Source: an uncultured Lysobacteraceae bacterium
GTDB lineage: Bacteria; Pseudomonadota; Gammaproteobacteria; Xanthomonadales; Xanthomonadaceae
Assembly: GCA_937897645.1 (NCBI GenBank)
Contig: CALCNV010000138.1
Span: forward strand, 21,217-85,216
Reading direction: 5' to 3'
DNA length: 64,000 nt
Shown here: one piece after another, positions 38,075-48,390 of the stretch
Layout of the letters: every line of letters starts with the position of its first letter
Numbering within the stretch: the stretch's first letter is position 1
Position numbers and translations under genes: made by a program
Notes under the pieces: model-generated
What the model saw: the letters and a program-made list of their open reading frames with translations, nothing else
Databases searched by the model: none
What the model was told of the DNA's origin: nothing

Positions 38075-38569
38075 CCTCCTCCTTGTGTGTGCCCTGTTGT
38101 TGGCACCGTCGGTGGGACTGGCGAGGTCCTCCGACCGCAACCAGCCCATGTCACTGGATGCCGGCCACCAGGTCGGCACGCTGGAAGGCACCGGCACCAT
38201 CAAGATGTCGGGCGGCGTCATCGTCCAGCAGGGTTCGCTGGATATCCGTTCGCAGACCGGCGAAGTCATCATGAAGAATGACGAGATCACCCGCGTCGTC
38301 TTCACCGGTGCGCCGGTCACGCTGAAGCAGCAGATGGAAGACGGCAGCCCCATGTCGGCCACCGCCAGCCGCATCGAATACGACCTCATCAATGAAGTCG
38401 TGACCTTCATCGGCAACTACACCATCAAATCGCCGCGCGGCTCGAACAGCGGCCAGAAACTGGTCTACAACCTGCGTACCGGCAACATGGAAAGCGGCGG
38501 CGACGGCACCCGCGTCAAGACCGTGATCCAGCCCCGTTCGGCCGCCGCCAAGCCGGGAGCCAGCAAGTA

Positions 38570-38570
<1 letters not shown>
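38052..38570 (+). CDS. lptA: LPS transport periplasmic protein LptA
   Basis: A 172-residue exported protein with a signal peptide ending in LAR-SSDRN. The OstA/LptA repeat appears in [35 protein letters not shown] and [23 protein letters not shown]. It forms the periplasmic bridge for LPS. It overlaps lptC by 23 nt and its stop overlaps the lptB ATG. Confidence 0.93.
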
Positions 38571-39289
<719 letters not shown>

Positions 39290-39340
39290 CGTGCGCCACG
39301 CGCGGCCTGGCCGTGCCACAACGCACTTTCGGATTGCGGA

Positions 39341-40804
39341 ATGAAGCCACGCCTCCAGACATCGCTGGGTCAGCAACTGGTCATGACGCCGCAACTGCGT
39401 CAGGCCATACGCCTGCTGCAGATGTCCACGGCCGAACTCGAGGCCGAAATCACCGAGGCGGTGGAAACCAACCCGTTGCTGGACTGGGCCGACAATGCCG
39501 ACGGCCCGGATTCGGGCGGTGACGCCGCGGGCAGCGATTCCGCCCCGGCCGACGACGCTCCTCCCGACGACCCGCGCGAACGCGAGACCAGTTCCGATGA
39601 CGACTGGTCGCCGGATGAAGCACCCTGGTCGATGGACGGCGGTTCGTCCGGAGGCAGTGGCTCCTTCGATGACGATGACGACCAGGGCTCGGCCGCCGAG
39701 CGTGTCGCCGAAGTCGACACCCTGCAGGACCACCTGCTCTGGCAATTGCATCTTTCGCACCTGTCGCCACGCGACCGCAAGATCGGCGCCGCACTGGTCG
39801 ATGCGCTGGACGACGATGGCTACCTGCGCGAACCGCTCGCGGAAATCGCCAAGACCCTGCTTCCCGAAATAAACGCAGACGAAGACGAGATCCTCACCGT
39901 CCTGCACCAGGTGCAACGCTTCGACCCGGTCGGGGTGGCTGCCCGCAACCTGGGCGAATGCCTGCACCTGCAATTGGCGATCCTGAGTGACGACACGCCC
40001 GGCAAGGCGCTGGCCCTGCAGATCGTGGACAGCCCGGCACTGGAACGGCTGCCACGCAGCGGCATCGCCGGGTTGGCGGCGGAACTCAAGCGCCCGGTGG
40101 CTGAAGTGGAGGAAGTGGTGCACTTGCTGCGATCGCTGGACCCCAAGCCCGGCGCTCAGGTAGGCGAACTGGACCATGACACCTACGTGGTGCCGGACTG
40201 CGTGGTCTGGCGCCAGCGCGGCATCTGGCGCGCGGCGCTGGCGCGCAACCACCTGCCGCGCATCACCATCCACCGCGGCTACGAACAGATGATCCGCCAG
40301 TGTGGCGAAAGCGACGCCGGCTACCTGCGCGGCCACCTGCAGGAAGCGCGCTGGCTGCTGAAGAGCCTGGAAGCGCGCGGCGACACCCTGCTCAAGGTGA
40401 CCCGCTGCCTGTTGCGACAGCAGGCCGGCTTCCTGGAATTCGGCGCGCAGGCCTTGCGCCCGTTAACCCTGCGTGAGGTGGCAACGGAAGTCGGCCTGCA
40501 CGAGTCCACCGTATCGCGCGCCATCGCGCGCAAGTACGTACGCACGCCGCGCGGCACCCTTCCCCTGCGCGCCTTCTTCGCCTCCGGCGTCAGCAGCGAG
40601 GGCGGCGGCGAGACCTCCAGCATTGCCATCCAGTCCATGATCCGCAACCTGATCGAAGCGGAGAACCCGCGCAAGCCATTGTCGGATGCCAAGCTCGCGG
40701 AGCTTCTCAAGACTTCCGGCGTACCAGTGGCGCGACGCACCGTGGCGAAGTATCGTGAAGCCATGGAGATACTTTCCTCGCATGAGCGCGTGCGCATCGG
40801 CTGA
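39341..40804 (+). CDS. rpoN: RNA polymerase sigma-54 factor RpoN
   Basis: A 487-residue sigma-54. Region I is Gln- and Leu-rich (LQTSLGQQLVMTPQLRQAIRLLQMS). Region II is strikingly acidic (about 47-125, many Asp, Ser and Gly). Region III contains the core-binding part, the HTH (TLREVATEVGLHESTVSRAIARKYVRTPRGTLPLRAFF) and the RpoN box ARRTVAKYRE. It directs RNA polymerase to -24/-12 promoters with enhancer-binding proteins. Upstream lptB, downstream hpf and ptsN, as in many proteobacteria. Confidence 0.97.
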   Translation: MKPRLQTSLGQQLVMTPQLRQAIRLLQMSTAELEAEITEAVETNPLLDWADNADGPDSGGDAAGSDSAPADDAPPDDPRERETSSDDDWSPDEAPWSMDGGSSGGSGSFDDDDDQGSAAERVAEVDTLQDHLLWQLHLSHLSPRDRKIGAALVDALDDDGYLREPLAEIAKTLLPEINADEDEILTVLHQVQRFDPVGVAARNLGECLHLQLAILSDDTPGKALALQIVDSPALERLPRSGIAGLAAELKRPVAEVEEVVHLLRSLDPKPGAQVGELDHDTYVVPDCVVWRQRGIWRAALARNHLPRITIHRGYEQMIRQCGESDAGYLRGHLQEARWLLKSLEARGDTLLKVTRCLLRQQAGFLEFGAQALRPLTLREVATEVGLHESTVSRAIARKYVRTPRGTLPLRAFFASGVSSEGGGETSSIAIQSMIRNLIEAENPRKPLSDAKLAELLKTSGVPVARRTVAKYREAMEILSSHERVRIG

Positions 40805-40967
40805 TAACGATTCGATAAGGATCGATGGGCCATGATGTACCGCCAGCCAAAATTTCCTTCCTTGTAAAGACAGGAGCGTGCGAACTTCACCCGACCCACC
40901 GCAGTCACAGGCAAAGCAGCGTCAATCCGCGGAATCCGCGGCCCATCGACCCGTAAGGAGGCAAGCG

Positions 40968-41285
40968 ATGCGAATCGAGACCCATGGCCAACATATCGAA
41001 GTCACCCCCGCGCTGCGGGAATATGTGGAAACGAAGTTCAAGCGCCTCGGGCGCCACTTCGACCAGCCGCTCGAGGTCCGCGCCCAACTGGGCATACGCA
41101 AACCCGATTACATCGCCGAAGCCACGCTCAACCTCGCCGGACGCACTCTGCACGCCGATGCCGGCGCCGAAACCATGTACGCCGCGATCGATATCCTGGC
41201 CGACAAGCTCGACCGCCTGCTCCTGAAGCACAAGCAGAAGAAGATCGACGCGCAACGCGTGCCACGCGGCGAGAATGCGGATTGA
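40968..41285 (+). CDS. hpf: Ribosome hibernation promoting factor HPF
   Basis: A short HPF/YhbH-type protein, 105 residues, that binds the decoding centre and helps form inactive 100S ribosomes in stationary phase. Key segments are IETHGQHIEVTPALREYVETKFKRLGRHFDQ and DADAGAETMYAAIDILADKLDRLLLKHKQK (latter half basic). A textbook Shine-Dalgarno TAAGGAGG precedes the ATG. It lies between rpoN and ptsN. Confidence 0.93.
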   Translation: MRIETHGQHIEVTPALREYVETKFKRLGRHFDQPLEVRAQLGIRKPDYIAEATLNLAGRTLHADAGAETMYAAIDILADKLDRLLLKHKQKKIDAQRVPRGENAD

Positions 41286-41344
41286 CGCATCGCTGCTGAC
41301 GCATTCCCCGATCTGTGCTTGAACCAGCCCACCCACGACCGCGC

Positions 41345-41809
41345 ATGTCCCTGGCCGACCAACTAGCAGACGTGCGCGCTTGCGTGTTGCAAGCAGAAGG
41401 CCGCGATGCCGTGTTGCAGGCGGCGGCCGGATGGCTTGCCTGCGAACAGGCGGGCGCGGATGCCCTGCACGCCAGCCTGCAGGCGCGCGAACAGTTGGGC
41501 AGCACGGCGATAGGCCATGGCATCGCCATCCCGCATGGTCGATCTCCGGCACTGGAATCACCCCGTGGCGTCCTGCTGCGGCTGGAGCCGGCGGTCGATT
41601 TCAATGCCGCCGACGGCGAGCCCGTCGATCTGGTGTTTGCGATGGCCGTGCCCGATCATTACACCCACCAGCACCTGATGGTGCTGTCGGAGCTGGCCGA
41701 GCGTTTTTCCCGCCCGGAGTTCCGCGATGCGTTGCGCAATGCCGCCGATGCATCGGCAATGCGCACCCTACTGCTCGACGACACCCACCTGCCGAAGATC
41801 GCCGCATGA
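41345..41809 (+). CDS. ptsN: PTS IIA component, nitrogen-type (PtsN)
   Basis: A 154-residue EIIA-Ntr-like regulatory domain. The phosphorylated histidine is His64 in [15 protein letters not shown], and [28 protein letters not shown] is typical. It receives phosphate through the PTS chain and acts as a regulator rather than a sugar carrier. The stop codon overlaps the start of hprK (ATGA). Confidence 0.92.
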   Translation: MSLADQLADVRACVLQAEGRDAVLQAAAGWLACEQAGADALHASLQAREQLGSTAIGHGIAIPHGRSPALESPRGVLLRLEPAVDFNAADGEPVDLVFAMAVPDHYTHQHLMVLSELAERFSRPEFRDALRNAADASAMRTLLLDDTHLPKIAA

Positions 41810-42756
41810 CGACCCGCATCACCGCCCGCGAACTGTTCGACCAGCAGAAGGAAAAACTCGCGCTGCGCTGGCTGGCCGGGCAGAAAGGAGGCACGCGCGA
41901 GCTCGAGTCGGTGGACACCATCGCCCGCCGCCCGTCGCTGGCCGGTTACCTCAACACCATCTACCCCAACAAGGTGCAGATCCTCGGTAGCGAAGAACTG
42001 GCGTGGCTTGATTCGCTTGACTCGCGGCAGCGCTGGGAAACCATCGAGAAGATCGTGTCCTTTCGGCCGCTGGCGCTGGTGATCAGCAAGAACCAGTCCT
42101 GCCCCGAAGACCTGCGCGATGCGGCCGAGGAGTCGGAAACGCCGCTGTGGTTGTCGCCCAAGCGTGGCCACGAGCTGCTGAATCACCTCTCCTATCATCT
42201 GGCACGCACGCTGGCGCCGCGGGTCACACTGCACGGCGTGTTCATGGAAATCTATTCCATCGGCGTGCTGATCACCGGCGAAGCCGGTTCCGGCAAGAGC
42301 GAACTGGCGCTGGAACTGTTGAGCCGCGGCCATCGGCTGGTCGCCGACGATGCGCCTGAATTCACCCAGATCGCGCCTGACGTACTCGACGGCACCTGCC
42401 CGGAACTGCTGCAGGACCTGCTGGAAGTACGCGGCCTGGGCGTGTTGAACGTGCGCGACATGTTCGGCGACACCGCGGTGAAGAAGAACAAGTACCTGCG
42501 CCTGATGGTGCACCTGACCCGGCCCATGACCGAACCCAACCCGCACGGCTACGAACGACTCACCGGTGATTCGGGCACGCGCCACGTGCTGGACCTGGAC
42601 GTGCCGCTGATCACCCTGCCGGTGATGCCGGGCCGCAACCTGGCGGTGCTGACCGAAGCGGCGACGCGACTGCACATTTTGCGCACCAAGGGCATCGATC
42701 CTGCAGCGATGTTCATCGCGCGCCACAGCAACCTGCTGGAGCGCAGCGCGCCATGA
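41806..42756 (+). CDS. hprK: HPr kinase/phosphorylase HprK
   Basis: A 316-residue bifunctional enzyme that phosphorylates and dephosphorylates Ser46 of HPr. Walker A is GEAGSGKS (158-165); the family signature is [25 protein letters not shown]. HprK is typical of Firmicutes but also occurs in proteobacteria with a regulatory PTS. The HPr encoded downstream has the target Ser46 (KSIMGV). Overlaps ptsN and rapZ by 4 nt at each end. Confidence 0.95.
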   Translation: MTTRITARELFDQQKEKLALRWLAGQKGGTRELESVDTIARRPSLAGYLNTIYPNKVQILGSEELAWLDSLDSRQRWETIEKIVSFRPLALVISKNQSCPEDLRDAAEESETPLWLSPKRGHELLNHLSYHLARTLAPRVTLHGVFMEIYSIGVLITGEAGSGKSELALELLSRGHRLVADDAPEFTQIAPDVLDGTCPELLQDLLEVRGLGVLNVRDMFGDTAVKKNKYLRLMVHLTRPMTEPNPHGYERLTGDSGTRHVLDLDVPLITLPVMPGRNLAVLTEAATRLHILRTKGIDPAAMFIARHSNLLERSAP

Positions 42757-43658
42757 GCGGGCACCACGACGGCAGCGAAGACGTACCGCAGAAACCGACG
42801 CCCACCGTCATCATCGTCAGCGGACTGTCCGGTTCCGGCAAGTCCGTGGCGCTCAAGACTTTCGAAGACCTGGACTATTACTGCGTCGACAACCTGCCGG
42901 TCGAATTGCTGCCCTCCTTCGTGCGCAGCCTGATGCGCGACGACGCGTTGCCGCAGAAAATCGCAGTCGGCATCGACGTGCGCAACCGCCACAGCGACCT
43001 GTCCAAGCTGGGGCAATGGCGTGCCGCCCTTGCCGAGCTGGGGCTGGAAGGCACCTTGCTGTTCTTCGATGCCAGCGACGACGTGCTGCTGCGGCGCTAT
43101 TCCGACACGCGGCGCAAGCATCCACTCGCGCACTTCGGGCTGTCGCTGCCCGAGTCCATCGCCCGCGAGCGCGACATCACCGCGCCCTTGCGCGTGGAGG
43201 CCGATGTCGTCATCGACACCAGCGCACTCAACGTGCACCAGCTGCGGCGGCGGATCATCGCCGAATTCGCGCTCAATACCAGCACCTCGCTGTCGTTGCT
43301 GTTCGAGTCGTTCGCGTACAAGCGCGGCGTACCGGCGGATGCGGATTTCGTGTTCGATGCGCGCGTCCTGCCCAACCCGCACTGGAACCCGCACCTGCGG
43401 CCGCTGTCGGGCCGCGACAGCGGCGTGCGCGAATACCTGGATGCGCAACCCGAAGTCAGCGAATACGTGGGACAGGTCAACACCTTCCTCGACACTTGGC
43501 TACCCCGCCTGCGCGGCGAAACCCGCAGCTACGTCACCATTGCCTTCGGCTGCACCGGCGGCAAGCACCGCTCGGTCTACCTGGCCGAACGCCTGGCCGA
43601 ACATGCCCGCGGCCAGGGCTGGGAAGAAGTGGCGACGTTCCACCGCGAGCTGGATTGA
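42753..43658 (+). CDS. rapZ: RNase adapter RapZ
   Basis: A 301-residue P-loop protein (YvcJ/RapZ). The Walker A motif is [10 protein letters not shown] (22-31) and the C-terminal RNA-binding part includes [22 protein letters not shown]. In E. coli RapZ controls glmS through small RNAs and RNase E; it senses glucosamine-6-phosphate. It is coupled to hprK by a 4-nt overlap. Confidence 0.96.
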   Translation: MSGHHDGSEDVPQKPTPTVIIVSGLSGSGKSVALKTFEDLDYYCVDNLPVELLPSFVRSLMRDDALPQKIAVGIDVRNRHSDLSKLGQWRAALAELGLEGTLLFFDASDDVLLRRYSDTRRKHPLAHFGLSLPESIARERDITAPLRVEADVVIDTSALNVHQLRRRIIAEFALNTSTSLSLLFESFAYKRGVPADADFVFDARVLPNPHWNPHLRPLSGRDSGVREYLDAQPEVSEYVGQVNTFLDTWLPRLRGETRSYVTIAFGCTGGKHRSVYLAERLAEHARGQGWEEVATFHRELD

Positions 43659-43771
43659 GCCCGGCCACAGCCGGATCGTCACATATCAGCCGGCAACCCG
43701 CTGGCTGGTAACTTGGCACCTTGGCTACGTCCGGCTTCCAGCCTGTCACGCCACTCTGCTAACGTTCCCGC

Positions 43772-44164
43772 ATGGCCTGTGGCATTCTTCTGGTAACACA
43801 TCCTGGTATTGGCGCATCGCTGCTGGCGGTGGCCACTGCGTTGTTGCGGCAACTGCCGCTGAAGGCAGAGGCATTCGAAGTGCCGCTGGACGCGGACCTC
43901 GAGGCCTTGCTGCCGCAGGCCTCGGCGGCCTTGCGCCGGGTCGACGGCGGTGACGGGGTGCTGGTGCTGACCGACCTGTACGGTGCCAGCCCCAGCAACC
44001 TGGCCGGGCAACTGGCGCGGCTGGGGACGCCGGTACGGCGCGTGTCCGCGCTGAGCTTGCCTATGCTGCTGCGGGTGATGAATTATGCGGAACAGGGATT
44101 GGACCAACTGCCGGCGACTGCTGCCGCCGGCACACGCAATGGAGCGATAGTCGACGATGCTTGA
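43772..44164 (+). CDS. PTS EIIA component, mannose family
   Basis: A 130-residue EIIA-Man-like domain with the active-site His10 (LVTHPGIG) and LVLTDLYGASPSNLAGQLA, the usual second motif. It stands alone without EIIB, EIIC or EIID, so it most likely senses the phosphorylation state of the PTS instead of carrying sugar. It lies 113 nt after rapZ and overlaps the HPr gene by 8 nt. Confidence 0.9.
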   Translation: MACGILLVTHPGIGASLLAVATALLRQLPLKAEAFEVPLDADLEALLPQASAALRRVDGGDGVLVLTDLYGASPSNLAGQLARLGTPVRRVSALSLPMLLRVMNYAEQGLDQLPATAAAGTRNGAIVDDA

Positions 44165-44426
44165 ACGTGAACTCACCGTGTCCAACCGCCTGGGCCTGCA
44201 CGCCCGCGCCACCGCCAAGCTGGTGCAGGTGCTATCGGGCTATCGTTGCAATGCCACCCTGTCGGCCAAGGGCCGCGAGGTCAATGCCAAGAGCATCATG
44301 GGCGTCATGCTGCTGGCCGCGGGCCAGGGCACGCCGGTGACGGTGCGCGTGGATGGCGAAGGCGAAGCCGAGGCCATGGACGCCGTGGTGGCACTGTTCG
44401 AGCGACGATTCGACGAGGAAACCTGA
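44157..44426 (+). CDS. ptsH: Phosphocarrier protein HPr
   Basis: An 89-residue HPr. His15 (GLHARATA) takes phosphate from enzyme I, and Ser46 (NAKSIMGVM) is the HprK target. Both sites are intact. The gene is placed between the EIIA-Man-like gene and ptsI. Confidence 0.95.
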   Translation: MLERELTVSNRLGLHARATAKLVQVLSGYRCNATLSAKGREVNAKSIMGVMLLAAGQGTPVTVRVDGEGEAEAMDAVVALFERRFDEET

Positions 44427-44429
44427 CCG

Positions 44430-46148
44430 GTGCGCCTGCTGCTCCCCGGCCACGGCGCATCGCGCGGTAGCGCGCTTGGCCGTGCCAGGGTGCGCTTGCC
44501 GCACGCGCTGGAAGTCGTCGAGCAACGCATCGCCGCCAATGCGGTCGAAAAAGAACTCAAGCGCCTGCACGTCGCGGTGGATTCGACCCGCGGCGAAATG
44601 CAGGTGCTACGTGAACGCCTGCACGGCGCGCTGGCCAAGGAAGTGGGTGAATTCCTGGACCTGCATGCCCTGCTGCTGGACGACCCCGAACTCCTGCACG
44701 GCCTGGATGAACTGATCCGCGCCGGCCGCTTCAGCGCCGACTATGCACTGCGCCTGCAGCGCGATCGCCTGGCTGCCGTGTTCGACGGCATGGACGATCC
44801 CTACCTCAAGAGCCGCATGGATGACCTGGACCATGTGATCGGTCGCATCCATGCCCACCTGCAGAAGCGCAGCGGCGGCCCCAAGGGCGTGGCCGGCGAC
44901 ATCCTCGTCAGCGACAACGTGGCACCGTCCGAACTCGCGCAGCTGCAGGCGCAGGGCGTGGTGGCCATCGTCACGTCCGCAGGCAGCACGCTGTCGCACA
45001 GCGCCATCCTGGCGCGCAGCCTGCACATGCCGCTGGTGGTGGGCGCGGCCAAGGTGCTGCAGAAAATCAACGACGGCGATGTGCTGATCGTCGATGGCGG
45101 CAGCGGCAGCATCGTGGTCGAACCGGGTCCGGATGACCTGCGCGCCTACCGCCAGCGCCTGCGCGAGCTGGCCAAGGAACAGCGCGAACTCGGACGCCTG
45201 CGCACCAAGCCCACGCGCACGCAGGACGGCGTGGACATCGCCCTGCTCGCCAATGCCGAATCACGCGAGGACGTCGCCCAGGCACACTCGCTTGGCGCGG
45301 CCGGACTGGGCCTGTACCGCACCGAGTTCCTGTTCCTGCAACGCAACGAGGTGCCGGACGAAGAGGAACAGTTCCGCACCTATCGCGACGTGGTGCTGGG
45401 CATGAGCGGTCGCCCCGTCACCATCCGCACGCTCGACCTCGGTGCCGACAAGGCCGACCGCAGCGGACTGGTGCTGGAAAACGAAGACAACCCTGCCCTC
45501 GGCCTGCGTGGCGTGCGCCTGTCACTGGCCAATGGCGACCTGTTCGACACCCAGCTGCGCGCCATCGTGCGTGCCTCGGGCTACGGGCCGGTGCGCGTGC
45601 TGGTGCCGATGATCAGCAACCGCGAGGAAATCGTGGCCGTGCGCAAGCGCCTGAAGCGCGTCGCCGACAAGCTGCGCAAGGAAGGTGCCGAGGTCGCGGA
45701 CGACATTCCGCTCGGCGCGATGATCGAAGTGCCCGCGGCGGCGATTGCGCTGCATGCGTTCGTGGACCTCGTCGACTTCCTGTCGATCGGCACCAACGAC
45801 CTGGTGCAGTACCTGCTGGCCGCGGATCGCAACAACGATGCGCTGGGCGAACTGTATTCGCCCTTGAACCCCGGCGTCGTGCGCCTGCTGAAGCACATCA
45901 TCAACGTCGCCAACGAATACGACACGCCGGTGGCCGTGTGCGGTGAAATCGCTGGCGACGCAGCCCTCGCACCGCTGCTGCTGGCGCTGGGCCTGACCGA
46001 GTTCAGCCTGCATCCCGCCACCCTGCTGGAAGTGCGCAAGGCCATCCGCGACAGCAACCTGTCCGCACTCAAGGCGCGCATGCCCAAGCTGCTGCAGGCG
46101 CGCGACCGCAGCGGCATCGAGAGTTGGCTGAAATCCTCCTCCCTGTAG
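44430..46148 (+). CDS. ptsI: PTS enzyme I
   Basis: Phosphoenolpyruvate-protein phosphotransferase, 572 residues. The active His190 lies in AGSTLSHSAILARS. The PEP-binding barrel has GLGLYRTEFLF and DYLSIGTNDLVQYLLAADRNN-type motifs, plus the cysteine loop VCGEIAGD. It has no N-terminal GAF domain, so it is the ordinary form rather than PtsP. The start is GTG at 44430. The TAG stop (46146-46148) falls in the GTAGGAGCG repeat that begins at 46145. Confidence 0.95.
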   Translation: MRLLLPGHGASRGSALGRARVRLPHALEVVEQRIAANAVEKELKRLHVAVDSTRGEMQVLRERLHGALAKEVGEFLDLHALLLDDPELLHGLDELIRAGRFSADYALRLQRDRLAAVFDGMDDPYLKSRMDDLDHVIGRIHAHLQKRSGGPKGVAGDILVSDNVAPSELAQLQAQGVVAIVTSAGSTLSHSAILARSLHMPLVVGAAKVLQKINDGDVLIVDGGSGSIVVEPGPDDLRAYRQRLRELAKEQRELGRLRTKPTRTQDGVDIALLANAESREDVAQAHSLGAAGLGLYRTEFLFLQRNEVPDEEEQFRTYRDVVLGMSGRPVTIRTLDLGADKADRSGLVLENEDNPALGLRGVRLSLANGDLFDTQLRAIVRASGYGPVRVLVPMISNREEIVAVRKRLKRVADKLRKEGAEVADDIPLGAMIEVPAAAIALHAFVDLVDFLSIGTNDLVQYLLAADRNNDALGELYSPLNPGVVRLLKHIINVANEYDTPVAVCGEIAGDAALAPLLLALGLTEFSLHPATLLEVRKAIRDSNLSALKARMPKLLQARDRSGIESWLKSSSL

Positions 46149-46224
46149 GAGCGCCCCATGGGCGCGAGCTTTTGATGTTTCGCGCGGCAATCCGCAAAAG
46201 CTCGCGCCCATGGAGCGCTCCTAC
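46145..46224. repeat. GTAGGAGCG inverted repeat supplying the ptsI stop
   Basis: Arms 46145-46173 and 46196-46224 pair with one mismatch. Each arm is a hairpin GCGCCC-CAT-GGGCGC behind GTAGGA. The first GTAG gives the TAG stop codon of ptsI. Close relatives are at 49486-49565 and 5628-5700. Confidence 0.9.
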
Positions 46225-46340
46225 CGATGGCGGGCTGGCTTGGGGTGTCCATTGCCACGCCACGGGGCGATAATGTCGGGATGAACACCTGACCTGCCGC
46301 TCCCGCACGGAAGCGGCTTCACCGCTACCGGGAGTCGCGC

Positions 46341-47702
46341 ATGGCTGAAGCCGTCCGCCACGACAAGACCGCGCGCCAGCTGCGCCTGCTGTCCGATGCA
46401 TTGGACAGTGGGCGGCTTGGCCCCGTGCGCCGCCTGATCAACACGCTGGCCCCGGCGGAAATCGGCAACCTGCTGGAATCGCTGCCGCCGGCCAAGCGCG
46501 TCGTGGTCTGGGGCCTGGTGGACGCCGAGGACGACGGCGAAGTGCTGGTGCACGTGGGCGATGAAGTGCGCGAAAGCCTGCTCGCCGACATGGACGCGGA
46601 TGAAATCATCGCCGCCGTCGAAGACATGGACATCGACGACCTGGCCGACCTCATGGAGGACCTGCCGGACACGGTCATCGACGAAGTGCTCAAGTCGATG
46701 GACCGCGAGAACCGCGAGCGCCTCGAGCAAGTCCTGTCCTACCCGGAAGACACTGCCGGCCGCCTGATGAATCCCGACGTGGTGACGGTGCGCACCGACG
46801 TCAACGTGGATGTGGTGCTGCGTTACCTGCGCCTGCGCGGTGAACTGCCGGACCATACCGACCACCTGTTCGTGGTCAGCCGTCGCCACCAGTACCTCGG
46901 GCGCCTGTCGCTGGCGGCCCTGGTGACCCATGACGACAGCACGCCGATCAACCGCCTGATCGACGACGAACAACCGGCCATCGACGTCGAGGAATCCGCC
47001 GAGGAAGTCGCGCGCCAGTTCTCCGACCATGACTGGGTATCCGCGCCGGTGGTGGACGAAAACAACATCCTGCTCGGCCGCATCACCATCGATGACGTGG
47101 TCGACATCATCCGCGAACAGGCCGAGCACCAGGCGCTCGGTGCCGCCGGCCTGGACGAAGACGAAGACCTGTTCTCGCCGCTGAAGCGCGCCGTGCGCGG
47201 CCGCGTGGTGTGGCTGGGCATCAACCTGTGCACTGCGTTCCTGGCGGCGACCGTCATCGGCCAGTTCGAACTCACCCTGCAGAAAATCGTCGCCCTGGCG
47301 GTGCTGATGCCCATCGTGGCCGGCATCGGCGGCAACGCGGCCGTGCAGGTGTTGACCCTGATGGTGCGTGGCCTGGCGCTGGGCCAGGTGGGACCGAGCA
47401 ACGCGAAGATCCTGCTGTGGAAGGAAATCCGCGTCGCCCTGGTCAACGGCATCCTGATCGGCGGCATCGTGGGCGTGATCGCCTACTTCTGGTTCCGCAG
47501 CCCGTTGTTGTCGCTGGTGATCACGCTGGCGTTGATCATCAACTTCTGCGCCGCCGCCACCGCCGGCGTGTTGTTGCCGCTGTTGCTCAAGCGCATGAAC
47601 ATCGACCCCGCAGTCGCGGGCACGGTGGTGGTCACCGCCGTGACCGACGTGATGGGATTCTTCAGTTTCCTCGGCCTGGCCACGCTGATCCTGCTGCACT
47701 GA
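46341..47702 (+). CDS. mgtE: Magnesium transporter MgtE
   Basis: A 453-residue Mg2+ channel. It has the acidic N-domain (EIIAAVEDMDIDDLADLMEDLPD), two CBS domains in tandem (about 130-260), a plug helix and five transmembrane helices at the C terminus (ATVIGQFELTLQKIVALAVLMPIVAGIGGNAAVQVLTLMVRGLALG). The region just upstream, 46225-46340, shows no clear riboswitch to my eye. Confidence 0.96.
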   Translation: MAEAVRHDKTARQLRLLSDALDSGRLGPVRRLINTLAPAEIGNLLESLPPAKRVVVWGLVDAEDDGEVLVHVGDEVRESLLADMDADEIIAAVEDMDIDDLADLMEDLPDTVIDEVLKSMDRENRERLEQVLSYPEDTAGRLMNPDVVTVRTDVNVDVVLRYLRLRGELPDHTDHLFVVSRRHQYLGRLSLAALVTHDDSTPINRLIDDEQPAIDVEESAEEVARQFSDHDWVSAPVVDENNILLGRITIDDVVDIIREQAEHQALGAAGLDEDEDLFSPLKRAVRGRVVWLGINLCTAFLAATVIGQFELTLQKIVALAVLMPIVAGIGGNAAVQVLTLMVRGLALGQVGPSNAKILLWKEIRVALVNGILIGGIVGVIAYFWFRSPLLSLVITLALIINFCAAATAGVLLPLLLKRMNIDPAVAGTVVVTAVTDVMGFFSFLGLATLILLH

Positions 47703-47712
47703 GCGCGCTGCC

Positions 47713-48342
47713 ATGCAAGGACTCGGCAAGATCCAGGAGTGGAATGACGAGCGCGGCTACGGCTTCATCGCGCCGCTGGATACCACCGTGGAAGGTGGCA
47801 GGACGTTCTTCCATATCCGCGATTACGAACAACAAGGTCGGCGACCGGAACCGGGCGAACTGGTCAAGTACATCGCCGAGCGCCAGGGTGATGGACGCTG
47901 GCGCGCGACACAGGTGATGCGCGCAGCGCAGCGCGCACGCAAGGCGACGGCGCACACGCGGAAACCGGCCAGGCCTGGCAACCCCTACGCGACTGGCCAT
48001 GACTTGCTGCGTGCAGGCGTGGTGCTTGCGTATGCATGCTTCCTGGCATGGGCGATCAGGGGCGGGCTGCTTCCGCTCGAATTCGTGTTCGTGCCCACGT
48101 TCATGAGCATCGTCACTTTCATGGCCTACGCGCTGGACAAGGACGCTGCGCAGAAGAGCCGATGGCGGATTCCCGAAGCCCATCTCCACGTGCTCGAATT
48201 GTCGTTCGGCTGGCCCGGCGCGCTGTTCTCGCAACGCGTGCTTCGCCACAAGACCAGCAAGAAGAGTTACCTCCTGGGCTTCTGGACCATGGTCGCATTG
48301 AACGTGGGTGCGACGATTGGCTGGATATACTGGAAATCTTGA
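47713..48342 (+). CDS. Cold-shock domain fused to DUF1294 membrane domain
   Basis: A 209-residue protein with an N-terminal cold-shock RNA/DNA-binding domain (GKIQEWNDERGYGFIAPLD, RTFFHIRDYEQQGRRPEPGELV, about 1-70). A basic linker leads to a DUF1294 region with transmembrane helices (VVLAYACFLAWAI, FVPTFMSIVTFMAYALDK, WRIPEAHLHVLELSFGWPGALFSQRVLRHKTSKKSY). The combination is found in many gammaproteobacteria, and the function of the membrane half is unknown. It starts 10 nt after mgtE. Confidence 0.9.
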   Translation: MQGLGKIQEWNDERGYGFIAPLDTTVEGGRTFFHIRDYEQQGRRPEPGELVKYIAERQGDGRWRATQVMRAAQRARKATAHTRKPARPGNPYATGHDLLRAGVVLAYACFLAWAIRGGLLPLEFVFVPTFMSIVTFMAYALDKDAAQKSRWRIPEAHLHVLELSFGWPGALFSQRVLRHKTSKKSYLLGFWTMVALNVGATIGWIYWKS

Positions 48343-48390
48343 TACGACATTCCTGATCCATTCCTGGTATGGCAAGAGGTTCACTCCATC

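Noticed and set aside
46225..46340. Mg-responsive M-box riboswitch before mgtE
   Set aside because: The gap is short and shows no M-box-like core that I can recognise.
46221..47729. 502-codon open frame on the minus strand
   Set aside because: Antisense to mgtE, rich in His/Asp/Gln from the reversed codon pattern.
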